A stretch of DNA of 64,000 nt from NCBI GenBank assembly GCA_036394575.1, contig DASWEY010000016.1, positions 1 through 64,000 of the forward strand, given 5' to 3'. Under the pieces are notes generated by a model. The model had not been told where the DNA came from, searched no databases, and saw only the letters and a program-made list of their open reading frames with translations. The stretch is from UKL13-2 sp036394575. Its GTDB lineage: Bacteria; Pseudomonadota; Gammaproteobacteria; Burkholderiales; Usitatibacteraceae. The translations under genes and the position numbers were made by a program. Below, in pieces: positions 60,144-64,000 of this stretch (positions within the stretch are counted from its first letter, which is position 1; each line of letters begins with the position of its first letter).

Positions 60144-61334
60144 ATGGCTGGGTCCGTTGCTGAATCTGTCGTAATAGTCGCCGCAAAGCGCACCCCCATC
60201 GGCAGCATGAACGGGCAGTTGCTGCCGCTCAGCTCGCCGCAGCTCGCCTCGACCGCGATCCGGGCGGCAGTAGCGCAATCCGGCCTGAGGGTGGAAGACA
60301 TCACCGAGGCCATCATCGGCTGCGTATTGCCGGCCGGCCTCGGCCAGGCGCCCGCGCGCCAGGCCGTGCTGGGCGCCGATCTGCTCAAGTCCACCGCCTG
60401 TTCCACCATCAACAAGGTCTGCGGCTCGGGCATGAAGAGCGTGATGATCGCCTATGACGCGATCCTGGCCGGCTCGGCCAGCGTGATCGTCGCCGGCGGC
60501 ATGGAATCGATGTCGAACGCGCCCTACCTGTTGCCGAAAGCGCGCCAGGGCTTCCGTTACGGCCATGTGAAATGCCTCGACCATATGGCTTTCGACGGAC
60601 TGGAAAACGCCTACGACGGCAAGGCCATGGGTACTTTCGCCGATGCCACCGCCGTCAAGTACGGCTTCACCCGCGAGATGCAGGATGCCTATGCCGCCGA
60701 GAGCGTCAAGCGCGCCCAGACCGCCGTGACCAGCGGCGCCTTCAAGGCGGAAATCGCCGGCGTCACCGTCAAAGGCAAGGCGGGCGATGTGGTGCTCGAC
60801 ACCGATGAGCCGCCGGGCCAGTGCAAGCCGGAAAAAATCCCGACCCTGAAGCCGGCGTTCGCCAAGGACGGCACCGTCACCGCCGCCTCGTCGTCGTCGA
60901 TTTCCGACGGCGCCGCGATCCTGATCGTGATGAAGGAATCCGAGGCCAAGGCCCGCGGCCTGAAGCCGATCGCCCGCATCGTCGGCCACGCCTCGAATGC
61001 GCATGAGCCGGAATGGTTCACCACCGCCCCGGTAGGCGCCATCGACAAGCTGCACAAGAAACTGGGCTGGGGTCCGGACAATGTCGATCTTTACGAAATC
61101 AACGAAGCCTTCGCCGTGGTGACGATGGCGGCGATGCACGACCTGAAACTGCCGCACGCCAAGGTGAATGTGAACGGCGGCGCCTGCGCACTGGGCCACC
61201 CGATCGGCGCCTCCGGTGCGCGCCTGATCGTGACGCTGTTGCATGCGCTGAAGGCACGCGGCGGCAAGCGTGGTATCGCCTCCCTGTGCATCGGCGGTGG
61301 CGAAGCGACGGCGCTCGCAGTCGAAATGATCTAA
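60144..61334 (+). CDS. acetyl-CoA C-acetyltransferase (thiolase)
   Basis: 396-aa thiolase. The nucleophile Cys is in STACSTINKVCGSG, the second Cys in the C-terminal CIGGGEATAL, and the His-containing motif is ALGHPIGASGAR. The start at 60144 follows AAAGGAG. Thiolytic activity on acetoacetyl-CoA or 2-methylacetoacetyl-CoA fits the neighbours. A polyhydroxyalkanoate PhaA role is possible but no phaB or phaC is present. Confidence 0.93.
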   Translation: MAGSVAESVVIVAAKRTPIGSMNGQLLPLSSPQLASTAIRAAVAQSGLRVEDITEAIIGCVLPAGLGQAPARQAVLGADLLKSTACSTINKVCGSGMKSVMIAYDAILAGSASVIVAGGMESMSNAPYLLPKARQGFRYGHVKCLDHMAFDGLENAYDGKAMGTFADATAVKYGFTREMQDAYAAESVKRAQTAVTSGAFKAEIAGVTVKGKAGDVVLDTDEPPGQCKPEKIPTLKPAFAKDGTVTAASSSSISDGAAILIVMKESEAKARGLKPIARIVGHASNAHEPEWFTTAPVGAIDKLHKKLGWGPDNVDLYEINEAFAVVTMAAMHDLKLPHAKVNVNGGACALGHPIGASGARLIVTLLHALKARGGKRGIASLCIGGGEATALAVEMI

Positions 61335-61339
61335 AAACG

Positions 61340-61405
61340 AAACTCCAGCACTGGCGCGGCTCTCCGGGCAAAAATGCCTCAAACACCGCGCCAATGCTGG
61401 AGTTT
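61340..61405 (+). repeat. dispersed hairpin repeat, copy 6
   Basis: Begins 5 bp after the thiolase stop. AAACTCCAGCA-type left end and TGCTGGAGTTT right end are near-perfect complements, with GCGCGG/CCGCGC inside. This copy and copy 1 are symmetrical to the very ends. It lies just before the next gene's start (61424). Confidence 0.75.
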
Positions 61406-61423
61406 GCACTTTTGAAAGCCCCA

Positions 61424-62110
61424 ATGAAAACCGCACTCATCATCAGCGCCTCGCGCGGCCTTGGTCTTGAATTTGTCCGCCAGTATCGTGCCGATGGCTG
61501 GAATGTGATCGCCACCGTGCGCGATCTCGACAAGGCCGCCGCACCGAAGGCGCTAGGCGCCGAAGTGTTCCCGCTCGATGTCACCAGGGCCGAGGATTTT
61601 CCGCGTCTCGGTTCGCATATCGAACCGCTGACCATCGATGTCTGCATTTATGTTTCCGGCGTTTACGGCCCGCGTACCGAGGGTGTCAGTGCACCGTCCA
61701 GCCACGCCTTCGATGAAGTGATGCACGCCAATGTGCTCGGCGCCATGCGCGCCATTCCGGCGCTTACCCCGCATCTTCATCGCAGCAAGGGTACCTTCGC
61801 CTTTGTCTCCAGCCTGATGGGCTCGATCGGCAAAATGGGCTCGACCAGCGGCACCCTGTACCGTGCCAGCAAGGCGGCGCTCAATGCTGTGGTCAAATCG
61901 GCATCGCTGGAGTGGGGCCCGCAGGGCGTGACCGTGTTCGTGATGCACCCGGGTTGGGTAAAGACCGATATGGGCGGCGCCGGCGCCGACCTGGAACCGG
62001 CCGTGAGCATCGCCGGCATGCGCCAGGTGATCGCCTCGGCAGCGGCAGCCGGCGACAGCAATGGCAACGGCAAATTCTTCAATTACGACGGAGCGATCAT
62101 TCCATGGTGA
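61424..62110 (+). CDS. SDR family oxidoreductase
   Basis: 228-aa short-chain dehydrogenase of the C-factor/CsgA-like type. The dinucleotide site is IISASRGLGLEF, the active Ser is in FVSSLMGSIG and the Tyr-Lys pair in YRASKAA. Substrate unknown. The ATG at 61424 follows the hairpin repeat, and longer in-frame starts would lie inside the repeat or the thiolase gene. Its stop overlaps the lipoprotein start by 7 bp, implying coupling. Confidence 0.88.
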   Translation: MKTALIISASRGLGLEFVRQYRADGWNVIATVRDLDKAAAPKALGAEVFPLDVTRAEDFPRLGSHIEPLTIDVCIYVSGVYGPRTEGVSAPSSHAFDEVMHANVLGAMRAIPALTPHLHRSKGTFAFVSSLMGSIGKMGSTSGTLYRASKAALNAVVKSASLEWGPQGVTVFVMHPGWVKTDMGGAGADLEPAVSIAGMRQVIASAAAAGDSNGNGKFFNYDGAIIPW

Positions 62111-62367
62111 GCATCTTGCGGCAAGCGGCAATCCTCCTGGCCCTCGCGCTTGCGGGCCTGTCCCTGGGCGCCTGCGGCAAGAAGGCCGAGCCCGCCAAGA
62201 CCGCCGAGGAGCGCGCCGCCGAGAAAGCCGCCAACGATAAAGCGGTGCGTGGCAACGCGGTCTGGGGAACACAGGTGCAGGCGCTCGACAAGGCCAAGGG
62301 CGTACAGGCCACCGTCGACCAGCAGGCCGAAGACGCGCGCAAAAAAATCGAAGACAGCAGCAAATAG
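62104..62367 (+). CDS. small lipoprotein
   Basis: 87-aa protein with a lipoprotein signal: ILLALALAGLSLGAC with the lipobox LGAC, Cys about residue 19. The mature part is highly charged, mostly helical (AEERAAEKAANDKA) and ends KKIEDSSK, resembling small helical lipoproteins. It overlaps the SDR gene by 7 bp. Function unknown. Confidence 0.78.
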   Translation: MVSILRQAAILLALALAGLSLGACGKKAEPAKTAEERAAEKAANDKAVRGNAVWGTQVQALDKAKGVQATVDQQAEDARKKIEDSSK

Positions 62368-62455
62368 CGGCGGACGGCATTCGTATGCCGCCCGATCACC
62401 CTTGCGCCCTGCGGACACAATCCAAAACGGCGCAAAACAGCCAGAGAGAGTCACC

Positions 62456-63613
62456 ATGCTCATGAAAGCCAGCCACGATTTTTTGACCGAAGACCAGCGC
62501 ATGATCCGCGATATGGCGCGCGATTTTGCGCAGAATGAATTGGCGCCCCATGCCGCGCAATGGGAAAAGGACAAATGGATTCCCGATGCGGTGGTCGCGC
62601 AGATGGGCGAGCTGGGCCTGCTCGGTATGGTGGTGCCCGAGGAATGGGGCGGCTCGTTTTCCGATTACATCGCATATGCGCTGGCGATTGAAGAAATCGC
62701 CGCCGGCGACGCTTCCACCTCGACCATGATGTCGGTGCACAACTCGGTGGGCTGCGGGCCGATTCTGGCCTGGGGCACCGAAGCGCAGAAGCAGATGTAC
62801 CTGCGCGACCTTGCAGCCGGCAAAAAGATCGGCTGCTTCTGCCTCACCGAACCGCAGGCGGGGTCGGAGGCCAACAACCTCAAGACCACGGCAAAGCTGA
62901 TCGATGGCAAATGGGTGCTGAACGGCACCAAGCAATTCGTCACCAACGGCAAGCGCGCCCAGGTCGCCATCGTGTTCGCGGTCACCGACCCCGAGCTCGG
63001 CAAGAAAGGCCTCTCGGCCTTCATCGTGCCGACCAATACGCCCGGCTTCAATGTGCAACGCCCCGAACACAAGCTCGGCATCCGCGCCTCGGACACCTGC
63101 GCCATCCTGCTCGACAATTGCAGCATCCCGGGCGATCATCTGCTCGGCCCGCGCGGCAAGGGCCTGGCCATTGCGCTCTCCAATCTCGAGGGCGGACGCA
63201 TCGGCATCGCCGCGCAAGCGCTGGGCATCGCCCGCGCCGCTTTCGATGCGGCGCTCGCCTACGCCAACGACCGCACCCAGTTCGGCAAGAAAATCGCCGA
63301 GCACCAGTCGATCGCCAATATGCTGGCCGATATGCACACCCGCCTCAACGCGGCGCGCATGCTCATCCATCACGCCGCACGCATGCGCAGCGAAGGCCTG
63401 CCCTGCTTGAGTGAAGCCTCGCAGGCCAAGCTCTACGCCTCCGAACTGGCCGAATGGGTGTGCAGCAAGGCCATTCAGATCCACGGCGGCTATGGCTATC
63501 TGGAAGACTATCCGGTTGAACGCTACTACCGCGATGCGCGCATCACGCAGATTTACGAGGGGACGAGCGAGATTCAGAGGATGGTGATTGCGCGGGAACT
63601 CGTGGCCGACTAG
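62456..63613 (+). CDS. short-chain acyl-CoA dehydrogenase
   Basis: 385-aa acyl-CoA dehydrogenase. FAD-binding CFCLTEPQAGSEANNLK and QFVTNGKRAQ are followed by the catalytic region YEGTSEIQRMV with Glu at the short/branched-chain position, unlike the first dehydrogenase of this cluster. The start at 62456 follows GAGAG. Substrate may be butyryl-CoA or 2-methylbutyryl-CoA. Confidence 0.92.
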   Translation: MLMKASHDFLTEDQRMIRDMARDFAQNELAPHAAQWEKDKWIPDAVVAQMGELGLLGMVVPEEWGGSFSDYIAYALAIEEIAAGDASTSTMMSVHNSVGCGPILAWGTEAQKQMYLRDLAAGKKIGCFCLTEPQAGSEANNLKTTAKLIDGKWVLNGTKQFVTNGKRAQVAIVFAVTDPELGKKGLSAFIVPTNTPGFNVQRPEHKLGIRASDTCAILLDNCSIPGDHLLGPRGKGLAIALSNLEGGRIGIAAQALGIARAAFDAALAYANDRTQFGKKIAEHQSIANMLADMHTRLNAARMLIHHAARMRSEGLPCLSEASQAKLYASELAEWVCSKAIQIHGGYGYLEDYPVERYYRDARITQIYEGTSEIQRMVIARELVAD

Positions 63614-63659
63614 TCCCGTTGCAAGATTACACACAAGGCAAAATAAGGATAACTGCTCC

Positions 63660-64000
63660 ATGATCCGACTGCTCGCCCCGCTGATCCTCATTATCCAGAT
63701 CACCTTCGCCATCCACGTCTTCAAATCGGGCCGCGACCAGAAGTGGATCTGGATCATCATGTTCGCGCCGGTGATCGGCTGCCTCGCCTATTACTTTGTG
63801 GAAATCTTTCCGAATTCGCGCGAGGAGCGCAAGGTACGCGAGGGCATTCGCGATATCGCCAAATCGCTGAACCCGGATGGCGAGCTGAAGCGGCGCGCGG
63901 CCGAGCTGCAGGTCAGTGACACGGTGGAGAACAAGACGGCGCTGGCCGATGAATGCCTGGCCAAGGGCATGTTCGACGAGGCAATCACCATGTACCTGAG
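63660..64000 (+). CDS. membrane-anchored TPR protein, cut by window edge
   Basis: Partial, 113 codons visible with no stop. Two membrane segments (APLILIIQITFAIHVF and WIWIIMFAPVIGCLAYYFV) with a short KSGRDQKW loop resemble the N-terminal PLDc_N-type membrane domain. The following soluble part begins a helical repeat (ALADECLAKGMFDEAITMYL), probably tetratricopeptide. Function unknown. Confidence 0.75.
   Translation, partial: MIRLLAPLILIIQITFAIHVFKSGRDQKWIWIIMFAPVIGCLAYYFVEIFPNSREERKVREGIRDIAKSLNPDGELKRRAAELQVSDTVENKTALADECLAKGMFDEAITMYL

Noticed and set aside
62396..63760. 454-codon open frame antisense to an acyl-CoA dehydrogenase
   Set aside because: Mirror of a conserved dehydrogenase; composition typical of antisense GC-rich frames.

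Overview
The window looks like GC-rich chromosomal DNA of a betaproteobacterium, most likely Burkholderiales and possibly close to Oxalobacteraceae. The evidence is gene order and family content: SRP RNA-dnaX-ybaB-recR, pepA divergent from lptF, holC-unknown-valS, aceE-aceF-lpdA with a lipoyl domain on the E3 subunit, a Bug/TctC-type binding protein, and a sigma-54 type IV pilin gene. No phage, transposase, plasmid replication gene or CRISPR array was seen.

Layout. 0.1-3.1 kb: initiator tRNA-Met (perhaps just upstream of an rRNA operon lying off the left edge), recR, ybaB, dnaX and the SRP RNA. 3.2-11.4 kb: a combined selenium and sulfur betaine locus. It holds senA (selenoneine synthase), senB (selenosugar synthase), selD/senC (selenophosphate synthetase), egtB (ergothioneine sulfoxide synthase), a methyltransferase translationally coupled to egtB, and egtD (histidine betaine synthase). 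egtD sits at the end of a run with a TlpA-like thioredoxin and a Tat-exported transglutaminase. 11.6-18.7 kb: tRNA-Ser with a duplicated 3' tail, lptF without an adjacent lptG, pepA, holC, an unknown gene and valS. 18.9-26.1 kb: MFS exporter, enoyl-CoA hydratase, TusA protein, chromate resistance chrBA, moaC and a BepA-like protease. 26.1-27.4 kb: soxX and soxA without the rest of the Sox system.

27.3-37.1 kb is a surface-glycan region: a Wzy_C-type ligase or oligosaccharyltransferase, UDP-xylose synthase, a small unknown gene, one TPR-glycosyltransferase with one module and a second with two tandem modules, then a type IV pilin. 37.5-44.4 kb is a signalling block on the minus strand: PP2C phosphatase, double-FHA protein, metallo-beta-lactamase-fold cyclic-nucleotide phosphodiesterase-like protein, a GAF-fused GspE/PilB ATPase and a GAF-HD-GYP protein. 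44.8-50.7 kb: pyruvate dehydrogenase complex. 50.8-56.4 kb: mixed genes (VanZ-like, AhpD/CMD-like, Bug receptor, VOC, DUF1499, MBL hydrolase, LpxR). 56.4-57.8 kb: a small AT-richer accessory patch with a HigBA-like toxin-antitoxin pair and a putative PD-(D/E)XK-like protein. 58.0-63.6 kb: acyl-CoA/branched-chain catabolism. The right edge cuts a membrane-anchored TPR protein.

How genes work together. In the sen/egt locus SelD makes selenophosphate, SenB makes a selenosugar, EgtD makes hercynine, and SenA and EgtB then compete for hercynine to make selenoneine or ergothioneine. In the glycan/pilus region the nucleotide-sugar enzyme, glycosyltransferases and ligase/OTase could feed decoration of pilin or another surface polymer; this is inference.

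Scattered through the window are six copies of one roughly 66-70 bp hairpin repeat. Each begins between 1 and about 20 bp after a stop codon, and two other palindromic repeat types also occur.
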